Shown here piece by piece: positions 11,561 to 23,099 of a DNA stretch of 64,000 nt. The position numbers and the translations under genes were made by a program. Position 1 is the first letter of the stretch. Each line of letters starts with the position of its first letter. The stretch lies in the NCBI GenBank assembly GCA_022605405.1, contig JABYQQ010000006.1, positions 1,674,001 through 1,738,000 on the forward strand, written 5' to 3'. The DNA comes from Earliella scabrosa (Eukaryota; Basidiomycota; Agaricomycetes; Polyporales; Polyporaceae). The notes below the pieces were generated by a model. The model worked only from the letters and a program-made list of their open reading frames with translations. It searched no databases and was not told where the DNA came from.

Positions 11561-12936
11561 CTACAGAAGCACGATCCGGATCAGTGTGGGATCATCCATG
11601 TCATGCATGCTGCGCGGCAGCTCACCTCCCGGAATGTGGGCCGTCGCGTACATGACGAGCGTTATCGAACGCAGCCCGTGCGGGACCAGCGGCGGGGTGC
11701 CGTCGAGGCTGAGCGCCCACGTCGCGATCACCTTGTCGGCGAGTGCCGTCAAGGAGGCCCGTTCCTTCTCCCCCTCTGTGTCCTCCCCCGCTCGGGCGAG
11801 AAGAGAGAGGTGGGAGCGGATGCCGAGACAGGTGCCGAACTCGCGAAACGCGAGACGGAAGCGGGCGGGTCCGTCGAAGTACTGCTCCTGGACGTGCAGT
11901 GCGCCTGTCGGGAGAAGACGTGAGCGTGCCACCCGCAGCTGGTATGACGGCAGGGAGGTGCCCCCCGGTGCGGTGCGGAAGTGCATGAGGCACGGGGAAT
12001 GCCTCCGCGCGGGAAGGGGGAAGACGACGGGGAGGGGGGCGGGGAGAGGGTGGAACAGGGAAGAGGAAGCGTGTGCTCACGAAGACATTCTGCAGCCCTG
12101 CGCGCAAGCGCTGTCGCCCACTCCTCCTCGCCGGCGAGCCAGTGCGCGGTCCAGAGCGTCATGCCGAGGTCGAGCGGGTCCTCCGACGCGTACTGCTGCC
12201 ACTTCCTCTCGAGCATCTGCCTGTACTCCTCAATCTCCTCCGCCAGCACGCCCTGCGGCCCCCCGTGCTCCTCTTGCGCGCGCTGCAGGAGGCTGAAGAC
12301 GACATAGCCTTCAATCGGGTCCAGGTTGCCCTCCGTGGGCACGAGCTCCGTGCTCAGGTCCACGCTCATCTTCCAGCACATCCGCGGCCGCTCCCCATTC
12401 TTGCCCGACTTCCGGACAAACCGCAGGTGGATTGCCTTGGCGAGCTCGACCGCGCGGTCGTTGTACGTGCGGTCGCCCGACGCGCGCGCCATGCGGTTCA
12501 GCGCGAACATCCAGACGGTGAGGTAGTGGTGGTACTGGCCGTCGCCGTCCCCGCTCGGGTCGTCCTCGTCCGCGGGCTTGCCGATGCGGAGCCCGCCTGC
12601 GAGCGGGTGTGCGTCGGATGCGCCGGGGAGCAGCGCGTCGCCCGCGCGTGTGCGCCCGAGCGTGGAGTGCACAGCGTCGATGAGACGAGCGGCGAGGGTG
12701 ATGTAGCGTTGTCGTTCCCGCTGCTCAGGGGGGCTGGCGTCAGGGTCGGGCTCGCGAGAGGTGGTCTTGGTTGTCGAGGTCGCGATGTTGCTGAGCGTGA
12801 GGAAGTTCAAGACACCGAAGGCATCCGTCCAGAGGTACCTCCCCCGGTGGCCGTCGTCGAGGGGCGGAGGCGTCCAGGTGCGTGCCTCGTCCGGCGTGAT
12901 AGTGTCGATAGGGCCGTAGACGGCCCTGGTGGCCAT
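11561..12936 (-). CDS. Six-hairpin glycosidase-like protein
   Basis: Minus-strand exons are 12,936-12,081 and 11,904-11,561, giving about 399 residues with one 176-base intron. Conserved-looking blocks include GRYLWTDAFGVLNFLTL near the N-terminus, GLRIGKP, DGQYHHYLTVWMFALNRM, EGNLDPIEGYVVF, LWTAHWLAGEEEWA and, after the intron, RLAFREFGTCLGI. This pattern resembles fungal and bacterial proteins annotated as six-hairpin, (alpha/alpha)6-barrel glycosidase-like; that link is from memory. Helix-rich blocks with Trp, Tyr and Asp fit the fold. There is no signal peptide, so a cytosolic location is likely. The frame is open further upstream to 13,146, so a longer N-terminus is possible; I chose the ATG that starts MATRAVYGPID. 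The substrate is unknown. Confidence 0.65.
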
Positions 12937-13376
12937 TAGAAACTTTGAGAGAATTTCTGGGTGTACATTCGTGCATGCTTGTGCCGTCATCGTGTTAACG
13001 CAGAGGGTTGAGGTCTGACTGAATTTATGTTTAGTATAACTCGAAGCATCGCGAGTTGGCAACATACTGGTGTTTTGTCTGAGCGGACTCAACAGGCTGG
13101 TCCAATCGAGTTGTATGTTCTGGGACAAGCCTTGAGATCTAGACACTGATTGTCATTATGAGCCGTGCTGGCTCTGAGCTCCTTGAGGGGGTCAGACGAT
13201 ATGGGTGAATGTGTGACATGCGTTATGACGCTATGCGTATGAAACGCCTGTGGTCAGCTGTGCCGCAACGTTCACCACACCTCTCCATTCTAGCCAAGTC
13301 AACGTCCCAGCGTTGACTGCTCGTCAAACTACAGAATCACTTCCATCTTCCAACCATCGGGCATAAAACGAGCAGA

Positions 13377-14402
13377 ATGGCCTGGAGATGCACAGGCGCA
13401 ACCAACGCAGAACTGATCAACAACATGGCGAAGAACGAAATCATCACCTCTGAGCGCGTACGCCTGGTGAGTATGAACACATCTTGCAAGGACAACGGTC
13501 CGTACTGACGTTTCAGGGTTTGGGTGAACGTACAGGCAATGACGGAAGTCGATCGTGCACAGTACGTGCGGCGGCCAAGCTCGGCATACGAAGACTCCCC
13601 ACAGTATGTACACGATCTGGATCTCCAAGGTTGAAAACGCTCACCGTGAACTATCGTCAGACCGATTGGACACGGGGCGACCATATCGGCGCCGCATATG
13701 GTGCGCATCGCCCGCAACCCCTACAATCTCCATTGCTCATAAGGGCGTCCCGCCCCGTCACCACAGCACGCCCACGCCGCGGAGAACCTACTGCCGTTTT
13801 TGCACCCCGGATCGCGTGTGCTTGACGTCGGATCCGGCTCGGGCTATCTTGCCGCGGTGCTGTTTCAACTCTTGCAGGACCCCTCCGACCCCCGGAGCGC
13901 GGAGAGCAAGGTCGTGGGCATCGAGCACATCCCAGAGCTCGTAGATTGGTCGATCGAGAACTTGCGTAAGGACGGGTTTGGGAAGGAAATTGAGACAGGA
14001 AACATCAAGATAATAGCTGGTGACGGGCGAAAAGGTGCGTTGACGAGGAAGTGGGAAAAGGTGAGGACTCACAAGGTGCGGATTTTGATGCATGGGTGTG
14101 GCAGGGTTGCCCGAAGATGGACCATACGACGCGATCCATGTTGGCGCGGCTGCGCCGACGATGCCTACCGCGCTGGTGGAGCAGTTGGCACGCCCTGGAC
14201 GGATGTTCATCCCCGTTGGAACGCATGTACAGCAGATTGTGCAAGTCGACAAGGACGCGAATGGAAACGTTACCGAGAAACCACTGCTCGACGTGATGGT
14301 CTGTCTTTTCGGCCCTTCTTCCATGACCGCCTTCGCTGAGGCTCATGCTGACGGCCCGTTCCGTAGTATGTTCCTCTGACAGATCGCGACAAGCAGTTTT
14401 GA
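13377..14402 (+). CDS. PCMT1: Protein-L-isoaspartate O-methyltransferase
   Basis: Six exons (13,377-13,466; 13,536-13,603; 13,661-13,700; 13,767-14,034; 14,105-14,298; 14,367-14,402) join in phase to 231 residues, the usual length for the family. The start MAWRCTGATNAELINNM and the block AYEDSPQPIGHGATISAPHM are typical. The SAM-binding motif VLDVGSGSGYL lies at about 84-94, followed by GDGRKG and AIHVGAAAP, and the end is YVPLTDRDKQF. The enzyme uses S-adenosylmethionine to methylate isoaspartyl residues in aged proteins, which starts their repair in the cytosol. It appears intact. Confidence 0.95.
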
Positions 14403-14696
14403 CTTGTGGGAGGGAGAGGATTGGGGTGAAGGCGGGAGGTCGGTGGGCTGATGCCACGCGAGCGAGAACAGCAGTGTAAGAGTTCCGTTCATATTCTGTC
14501 ACAGACCGATGTACGACACGTAGCGGTCGGAAAAGTAAAGCCAGCGTCGAGAAAGAAAACGTGTCGTCGTCGCCGCGTCGCGCCTGCGCGCCTACTGTCG
14601 CCGGCTCACCGGTCCGGTGGACAATGCAGCCTGCAGGGCTGTCTCGCGCTTGTTTGACTCAGACTGTCACTCTCAAGCTCCTTCCATCTCCTTGCC

Positions 14697-16049
14697 ATGT
14701 CAGACTACGACCTGCTCGCCAACGACCCCGAGTGGGAGGATGTCGTGCCTCTCCGTCAATACGAGAACGTGAACCCGATCGCCCCGATCTTCTACAGCGA
14801 GGAGTGTCCGTACGGGCCCAATCACTTCGTCTCTCTCTGTTGACATCCAACCCATCCGTAGACAAGGATGCCACCGACTACTTCCGCGGCATCCTCAAGA
14901 CGGGAGAGACCAGCATGCGTGTGCTTAGGCTGACTGAGCGGATTATCCGGATGAATCCTGCGCACTATACGGCATGGTGAGTTGCACACTCAATCCCACA
15001 TTCATCCACGCCTACCCACCACGACATTGTCCATATTCCGTGCCGCTTCCAACAAATCGATTCCATCGTCTTTTCCATCAGGCAACACAGATACAAGACT
15101 GTGATGGCGCTGAAGCTTCCACTCGATGAGGAGCTCGAGCTCATGGACGAGATCGCGACCACTTTCCTCAAGACGTACCAGGTCTGGCACTACCGCCGCC
15201 TTCTCCTCACCGCCCTCAACTCCGTCCCCACCGCCGTCCGCGAGCTCGAGTTCCTCAAGTCCGTCCTTCAAGCGGATGCGAAGAACTACCACACCTGGTC
15301 GTACCGCCAGTGGATCCTCGCCCATTTCAACGACGAGCCGCGCCTCTGGGCCGGCGAGCGCGCGTATATCGAGCAACTCCTCGAAGAGGACGTGCGCAAC
15401 AACTCGGCCTGGCACCACCGGTTCTTTGTCATCTTCTCGAGCGGCGTCCGGGCAGGCGACGAGGACAGGGACCAGGTGCTCAGACGGGAGCTCTCGTGCG
15501 TGATCATGTCTTCTCTCTCCCCAGACCCGGTTATGAACACACAGGAGAGCAGGTTCGCGAAGGAAAAGATCGCGCTTGCGCCGAACAACCCCTCCGCGTG
15601 GAACTACCTCCGCGGTGCCCTCGAGCACACGAACACGCCCTTTGCGTCTCTCGCCTCCTTTGTCGAGCCATACACGACCACCCAACCCCCGACCGGGGCA
15701 GATGGAGATGTCGTCGATCTGGACAATCCACTGCCGTCCGCTGGTGCTGAATTGCCCAGCGTGGCCGCGCTCGAGTTCATGGCGGATATCTACGAGAAGG
15801 AAGGTGGAGACAAGACTGCAAAGGCAGTCCAGGTGCGTGCATATAACGCCTGTAGGAGATGCAAAGATCAGATACTCAAAGCGCATGACGGATTGATAGA
15901 TCTGGAAATCGCTGGCGAACGAGAAGGATGTTATACGGAAGAAGTGAGTGTGCCCTTGTGCTGCGTATGTGTGGACTTGGGGATGTTTGCTGATCTATCT
16001 TGACAGGTATTGGGAGTTCCGCATCCGCGAGGCGCTGCACAATGCGTGA
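14697..16049 (+). CDS. RAM2: Protein farnesyltransferase/geranylgeranyltransferase I alpha subunit
   Basis: Six exons (14,697-14,805; 14,862-14,976; 15,082-15,495; 15,553-15,832; 15,900-15,943; 16,007-16,049) join to 334 residues. Prenyltransferase alpha repeats are visible as YQVWHYRRL (107-115), YHTWSYRQW (144-152), NNSAWHHRF (181-189) and NPSAWNYLRG (225-234). The N-terminal block EEYKDATDYFR and the end KKYWEFRIREAL also fit. The subunit pairs with a beta subunit to attach farnesyl or geranylgeranyl groups to C-terminal CaaX cysteines of Ras-like proteins and pheromones. The first intron has a less usual GTCCGT donor. It lies 295 bases downstream of the methyltransferase on the same strand. 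Confidence 0.95.
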
Positions 16050-16587
16050 ACGCCCCGTATATGTATCATTGTTCAAGCTCAGCTTACTAGCGCGTTCGTG
16101 TACGATGGAAGAAGTGTCGAATCAACATTGCTAGGCCGCCCGCCAAACCTACCTAGATCGTCAGAGCGTCGGATGCACCGCAGCCGCTGCAAATCTCCGC
16201 ACAGGTCGGCATATGTCTGGCGGCATTGACGTCCATGGCGCATTGACTACGAGCGGCGGAAACACTAACTCTGTCGGACCGCGCATATTCAGGGCGTTGC
16301 ATACCATCAGGCGAGTGTTCTCCGTGGCAGCTAGAGCGGCATGATACTTGATGCATTTCGGCGGAACATGCATCATCGCTGATGCGAGTCGATCGCATTG
16401 AGTCAATGGCGCCGTCTACTTGGCGAACATGACCAATGCTATCGCCTCACACACAGGCGGGGCCGATACGCCCGGCATGTCTTCGTGAACTATGTTTGCG
16501 ACGGCGATCGCGAATACATATAGTCTTCCACGTCCGACATACCACCCTCCCTTCTGACACAGCGACCACTGACCCCGAATCGCAAAG

Positions 16588-17250
16588 ATGAGCCTCTCAA
16601 TGCAGCCCCTCTTCCTCCAAATCCTCCGATGCAGTCTTCTCCTCGCACTCTTCACCATCACTCGTGCCTCTGGGACCCTCGAACAGGTCAATTCGACCGC
16701 ATCCTTCCTCAACCTCACCGCCATCACTGGCGTCAACGGCGCCTCAGCTCTCGAATGCTGGCAGCTCGGGCCCTTCGCGACGTCCTCCGTCCCCGGTACA
16801 TCCGGCACGCTCTCGCTCTTCCTCGGGGACATGGCGAACGCGACGTACACGGTGCTCCCGCCACGCTTCGACGGCGGGCTGCACAACGCGCCAGCCGTGC
16901 AGTACGTCACCGATTTACTTCCGAACCCTCCCCCTTTTATTTCCGCGTTGCTTCCGCTCAGCCGCTGATGCATGTTGCCGCGTCTCGCACCTAGGCTCGT
17001 CCTCTTCACCGCGGGGCTCGCACACGTCACGCTCCCGCACAGCAGCGACGAGGCGTGGATCCAGGGCGGCAAGTACGGGCTGATCGTCGCGGCGGACACC
17101 CCGGATGTGTCTGAGGACGGGCATTTCACCGAGTACCCGGGAGATTCGGACACTGTTGCGCTGCAGGTGCCGTTTAAGGACGGGGAGAAGTTGGAGCATC
17201 AGGTGCTGCACGACGGTGCTTGTAGCTGGGACGAGATGCTGCTGCCTTGA
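16588..17250 (+). CDS. Small secreted protein, basidiomycete type
   Basis: Exons 16,588-16,901 and 16,995-17,250 give 189 residues. The first 28 or so form a signal peptide with the hydrophobic run LLLALFTI. The mature part contains ALECWQLGPFA, SVPGTSGTLSLFLGD, TYTVLPPRFDGGLHNAPAVQ, LAHVTLP and a C-terminal HTEYP-like to CSWDEM stretch. Such short, beta-rich secreted proteins with this layout occur widely in mushrooms and may have a cupin-like fold; that fold guess is not proven by the sequence. N-glycosylation sequons are present (NST, NLT, NAT). The function is unknown; a cell-wall or extracellular role is likely from the signal peptide. Confidence 0.75.
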
Positions 17251-17575
17251 TGTTAGGGTATTATCCCGCGATTTACTGTCATCATGACCAGCGATAGCGA
17301 CCGAAAATATCGACTCGCTTGGCAGGTTCAGAAGAGAGGGTTAGATGGCAAACAGAGGGGGAAAGTTCTCACTGTCGTTGCTTGCATCAGCGCTCTGGTT
17401 ACCCACGAATATGGTAACTTGAACGGGGTCGGAAACTAGGATCAGGGCGCTCAGAACCTTCCGTCCTACTATCATCAGTCTAATCCCAAGGTGAGTCAAA
17501 TGTGCACGAGGTAGCGGTATGCAGGTTTACCCAGAGTCTGATACACGTCTGCAGTAACTCTGACAGTCGACCAGT

Positions 17576-19861
17576 ATGGGTCATCCTGCCCAGCCGTATG
17601 TCAACCCTGAGTTGGGTTCGTAATGTCTACTCAAAATCGTTGACAGTGATGATTGGAAATTCCCCACTCCCAATGTAAGGCATATCTCACGAAGAATGTA
17701 TCATGCTAATGTACTCGTAGGAATTGAGGGAAGAGTTGGAGCGGGAGTTCAGCGAGGAGCACAAGTGCCGAGTTTGGTCCGACGCGGCCGAGGTCATACG
17801 CACTCACTACGACGAGCTTATCCTTCGATGGAAGGCAGAGATGGATACGCTCCTGGTATACGTGAGTACCACCAGACATCTGATCTATTATCGCTCTGAA
17901 TGATCCATTTCTCTGAATGATTCATTTTCAGGCCGGTCTCTTCTCAGCAGTCCTCACTGCGTTCAACGTCCAATCTTACCAGCTCCTGCAGCCAGCTCCT
18001 ACTGATGCAGCGGTAGCAATATTACTGCAAATCTCCATGCAGCTGAACAGCTTCTCGATTCAACCCCCTTTCGTAAATTCGACCCATCGAGAGCACCCGC
18101 TCGAGAACCTCCCCTTCCAGGCGCCTCATTCGGCTCTCTGGATCAACTCGCTCTGGTTCTCTAGCCTTGTTTGTAGCCTGGCGTCCGCCTCGGTAGCACT
18201 CATCGTCAAGCAGTGGCTACGAGAAGCGGTTATAGGGTTATCAGGAGCATCCCGCGAGAGCGCCCGTCTCACGCAGCATCGCTTGAATGGACTTCTCAAG
18301 TGGCGCGTCGGCACCGTGGTCGTCGCACTCCCTATCCTATTGCAAGTCGCCCTCATCCTCTTTCTTTCCGGCATGATAATTCTATTGTGGAGCCTTCACA
18401 ATACCGTTGCCGCCATCACTTCGGCGTTAACAACTGTTCTCTTCATCTTTTTCATTGTCGTCACGGTTCTTCCTGCCTTCCGGTGGGATTGCTGCTACCG
18501 TTCCCCACAAGCCTTCGCAACCTACACCGTCATGCGGTTCTTGTACAACACGATGAAGCGGATGCTGGACCGGTTCTTCCGGATGCTGTGGGACTTGTAC
18601 ATCAGAATTGTGGGCAAGGCGGAGGCCACGACCATACCCAGCCGTATATCCGCCTGGTTTCTGTACCAGGTCCCGGAGATGCCTACGTGGGTGGGTCGCG
18701 ATCAGCTCACAATAACCCGCGACACAGGCAAGCTTGATCGTTGTATTGCTACCACTGCCTACCGGACGACTCTTTCCTCATCCTATCTCGACCGCATTCA
18801 TGTCGTTCTATCGGACCTTCCGTGGCCGGAGCTCAGTTCATCGTTACAAGACATTTGGGCTACTTGTGAAGAGCACTGGGGAGGGCCTAAGGCGGGAACA
18901 GCATCGTTCGTCTGGCAGCGGAACGTCGAGAGAGCGGAGAAGTCTGCTCTATATGCAGCACGACTCATGCTTACCGTTCCTTTGGCCGAACGAAATGACA
19001 ACTGGCAATCCAGTGTAAAGTCTATCCTGGAGAAAATCGTGACAGCTGTGGAGCCAGTCAACTGCGACATGGAGACGTTCGTCTCCACGCTAAGCCCGCT
19101 CGCGCTGGAGAACAGTGACTTAGGCTGGCTTGCAAGCGACAAGGTGGCGGATTATTGGAACTACGCTCAAGCCGCAGCATCAGAGGAAGCATCATACAAC
19201 GTGATCCGCTCCGGTTAGTTCCTTCAAATGAATCGTTGTGGCGTATTGGTTGACTCACTGAAGACTCATCACAGTCCTTACTGTCTCTCAGTGGAGGCTT
19301 CAGAACTGGAGGACGGAAGACCGCAAATTCGAGACCTTGATGTCTTGGATAAGAGCCGCGCAGTCCGTCATACTGTGCATCTCGCGGTCTCTAACCAATC
19401 GCAGCATGTCCCCAACCCAGCTGAAGTGCATCTGCGATATTGGGCGAGAAAGTTTTCTCGAGTTCGGGGACCTCCTAAATACCCAGGAGTGGACCAGTAT
19501 CGTGCCGGAGCATCATTGGGCGGTCCTTGAAGGTCGGCGCGCGCAGTGGCCCGGGATCTTTCCACATCGGTTATCGAAACTGCTCACGGGATGGATCATA
19601 TGTCCTTTGACATTGCTCTGTGAAGACAAGAGAGCACTTCGGGCCGTGCCGTATTCCCTCATCGTTGCACTCAAGGAAGCTTGGTCTGCGGTTGGTCGGG
19701 CATACCCCCATCCTTTGGATCTTCTTACCCTACACAGTATCCCGATGCGGACTTCCATGAGCATGATTGGCCGGGAACTGCATAACCTTGAAGCTATTGT
19801 AATCAATATCCAGAAAAGGGAGGATTTTGTAGGTATCCTGACTTCCGACATTCAATCCTGA
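17576..19861 (+). CDS. DUF6535 membrane protein, paralog A
   Basis: Exons 17,576-17,595, 17,647-17,674, 17,721-17,861, 17,932-19,213 and 19,275-19,861 join to 685 residues. A short DDWKFPTP start is followed by a charged 47-residue exon that ends MDTLLVY, then AGLFSAVLTAFNVQSYQLLQ. Hydrophobic segments lie at about 66-83, 133-155, 190-216 and 222-243, followed directly by RWDCCYRSP (247-255). The rest is a soluble helical region with no recognised fold. This layout is that of the mushroom-specific, highly multiplied DUF6535 family, whose function is not known. The 141-base exon and the following exon of about 1,282 bases recur in paralogs B-D. The C-terminus could be changed by an unseen last intron. 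Confidence 0.85.
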
Positions 19862-20152
19862 AAGCGCTGACAATTATATTACTACTAGTCCCGCTCTACA
19901 GGGGAGGCTGTGAGCGCGTAGAGCAATATAGTAGTTGTAGTACATCTCTCTGAGCCCGCAAGCTTTTCATTCGAGTCAATGCAAGGCTTGCGAGACGCCA
20001 GCAAGCGAATAACTCACAATTGATCGCATGATGTGTAGGCTCGAAATGGGTGATCCTTGGGTTCAAGCTGATTGTGATAGAGTACCGACGTGCGATCTAG
20101 GAGGGGCCCCATCCTAAGATTGGCCAACAGGAAAGTTACCAAGCCTTCCGAG

Positions 20153-22480
20153 TCAGCGCGAATGTCCACCTATGAATTGAAGTCTACTCACACGCGAAGT
20201 GACCCCGATTGCTTGCTCTTGCGCCTTGTCTATGATGTTTCGGAGGATTGTCAACAGCGAGGCAATATTGGCGATCTCAGAGAACATTGGCCGACTGCAT
20301 ATGGTGTCAAGACTGAGTGGGGTGGGGAAGGCCAACTCGATATCCGACCAGGCCTGCTGTATAAATGGAACAAGAGAGTGGGGTATCGCATCTCGCGCAT
20401 TTCGACGCTGGTAGACAACGGCCATGGGCTGAATGACCCATTTCACAAGTATGCTTGAGATCCGATGCGGAAATACCCCGGGCCATTCGTCTCGTCGCCC
20501 TCTCTTGATTTCCGTGTCATCGGGCTTGAGTCGTGTCCATTGCTGGCTCGACAAGAGGTCTTGGAAGTCTACAAGAATACTCTGACAGATGCGACATATC
20601 AAGTCGAGTTGTGGTGGTGATAGGTCGTGGTTGACAGCCGCCCTAGACGCGCACAGCAGGACACAATGGGTAGCCCGCATCCACGCCATGAGGTTCTCGA
20701 AGGAGTACTCTTCGTGACCCCAGTTCTTGAGTCGCCACTCCGAGACGGCGAGTACTATGATTCGTCAGTTAGATCTGAACAAGGATGTTTCGAAGCAGCA
20801 CTCTCACCGCTGCGAATGGTCGAATAAGATGCCATCTCCGTCTCTGCCGCTTTGGCATAAATCCAGTACTCGGCTATCTTATCACTGGCACTCCATCCTA
20901 GCACATGATTGCCTAACGCCAGGGGACTGAGGGTAGTGATGAAGAACTCCCATTCACTTCCTCGGACGGGCTCATCTCTTGACACCAGATTATCCACCAT
21001 CGTCTTCGCTCTGCATCTCCAATCTTCGTCGCGTTCGCTCTCGATGGTCGTGAGCATATGACGAAGTGCGTATAAGACCGATAGCTCCATCCGCTTGGCG
21101 TTGATCTTCCAGAGCTTACGTGCGGGACCCGATGGGCCTCCCCAGTGCCTCTGTAGCGTGAGTGATATGTCCTGAAGAGCGGGGCTAAGCTGATCTCGTG
21201 GAAGGTCTGGGAGTATGATATGGAGGCGGTCGAGATACTGCGGAGCTAGCGTAGTCGTGTACGCAGTACTGGCAATATGGCGATCGAGCTCCCCGGTGGC
21301 ACAAACGATGGCCAGCTGTTCGCGGCCGTGCCACGTAGGGATGTCCTCCGCGTGATCGATCCGGACCCAGACATGGTAGGAAAAGGCATCTCGGTCCACC
21401 CTGCGAGCGATCCGGATATGTACATCCCATAGGGACTTGAAGAGTCTATCGAGCCACCACTTTGAAGTGTTGTACGCAAAGCGGATGATTGTGTAGACGG
21501 CGACGGCCTGGGGTGAGCGATAGCAACAGTCCCACCTGAACACAGGCAGGAACGTTACTACAATGAAGAAGGTGAGAAGCAATACTATGAGCGCGCAGGG
21601 AACGGCAGCCACCACGACGTGGAGGGTCCAAAGTAGGATGATCATGCCAGTTAAAAATAGAATGAAAGCGACCTGTAGCAAGATAGGTAGCGCATTGACG
21701 ATGGTCCCTACTCGCCACTTGAGAAGACCGTTCAGGCGGTGCTGGCGCAGACGCGCCACCTCGCGCGAGGCTCCCGGTAGCTCTACAGCAGCATGCTGTA
21801 GCCATTGCTTCACAACAAGGGCAACTGAAGCGGATGTCAAACTGCATACCAGACTTGAGAACCAAAGGGTGTTGATCCAAACTGTGGAGAGAGACGCTTC
21901 GAATGATGATTGGAAATCGGAGAGTAATCGCGTCGGTACGGTGGAGTTGATCAATGGGGGGCTGATAGAGTAGCTTCTCAGCTGCACCGATATCTGCTCC
22001 AGAGCTGCTAGAATCGGGTCTGTGGGCTCAGGTTGCAGAAGCTGGTATGATTGGACGTTGAAGGCCGTGAGAACCGCGGAAAACAATCCCGCCTTTCCGT
22101 ATAGTGTCAACCCAGATGCAATAGAAATTAGCGATGTAAGCTCACATAGATGAGAAGAGTATCCATCTCGGCGTTCCACCGAGATACTTCTTGTTCATAG
22201 TAGGTCTTCACCGCCCCCGCTGCATCCGACCACACTTCTCCTTTCTGGTCCTCGGTAAACTCCACTTGAAGCGCCTGTGTGACTTCCTAGACCAGGCAGC
22301 TCTTCAGTTCAATCTGTGTGTCGGAGTTCTGATGACACCAACCTCAGGTGTAGGGAATCGCCATTCATCTCCATCATCGCTCAGGCTGTCCTTGGGAGAC
22401 TGCCATGCGCCGCGGTGATTATCGGTACACTCATCCAGATTGGAAGTTGAGGGTCCGTCTGAATCTGTAATGCGACTCAT
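20153..22480 (-). CDS. DUF6535 membrane protein, paralog B
   Basis: Minus-strand exons 22,480-22,343, 22,286-22,146, 22,092-20,808 and 20,754-20,153 join to 721 residues. It has the family features: DEWRFPTPE, a 47-residue exon with EVWSDAAGAV and ending MDTLLIY, AGLFSAVLTAFNVQSYQLLQ, four hydrophobic segments and RWDCCYRSPQA. Unlike A and C it has a 35-residue Ser/Asp-rich extension before the DEWRFPTPE block, in one exon. It converges on paralog A, 291 bases apart. A GTGAGT near 20,180 could serve as a donor for an alternative C-terminus. Function unknown, expected in a membrane. Confidence 0.85.
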
Positions 22481-23099
22481 TCTAGTAGACCTTCGGGAGA
22501 CGAATGAGGCGTTGGTCGAGTACTAGCCTGTACGTGGCGTACTGGGCTGAGGACTCAGGTTGTCAATGGTTAGACGCTCCATTACTCGACCGTGCTGGCG
22601 GTGTGCGGGCCGGATACCCGTCCGCGCTTTTGACAATGAACGCATCCCACTGCTTCGAATTCCTCGACTTAGCCGGGCCTTGAACGTTCGAACTCCAATC
22701 TTGACTCTCTTCCGTCTTAAAGCAATCAGCTAGTACAAATTACACGCCCTGATACAAGGTGCAGAAATCAAGCAGATGGTACAAGAAGTTCGATTTCGGA
22801 TTGAGATACAAGCAAGTACGTGACATGATGAGCAGCTATGACCAGACCTCGCCCTAGTAGATACTTTCTGGCGTGAGAGAACGGGTTAGCAATTGGAGTC
22901 AAGAGCAAACAGAGACAGACTATCAGTATGTATGAGCAGAGCTATGCTACAAGAGATTATGATTATTCTACAACCGCGGATCGTTGGCGTGAGCTTGAAC
23001 TTCGACCTAGATGCATCATGACGATGAGAAACCATTAGTGCAAGCAGAACAACATATCAAACTCACTGTAGGAGGTATTACTTTGAGCGTCCTCTCTTT
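22481..23099. other. Spacer upstream of paralog B
   Basis: No coding frame or repeat is recognised. It should hold the promoter of paralog B (reading left) and the 3' region of the PD-(D/E)XK-like gene (ending at 23,100). The composition is more AT-rich than the genes on either side. Confidence 0.4.

Noticed and set aside
12073..12939. 288-codon plus-strand open frame
   Set aside because: It is antisense to exon 1 of the six-hairpin protein; its long Val/Ala/Arg-rich translation is a by-product of GC-rich third positions.
14005..14502. 165-codon minus-strand open frame
   Set aside because: Antisense to the isoaspartate methyltransferase exons.
15002..15886. 294-codon minus-strand open frame
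   Set aside because: Antisense to the farnesyltransferase alpha subunit, whose repeats and splice sites are unmistakable.
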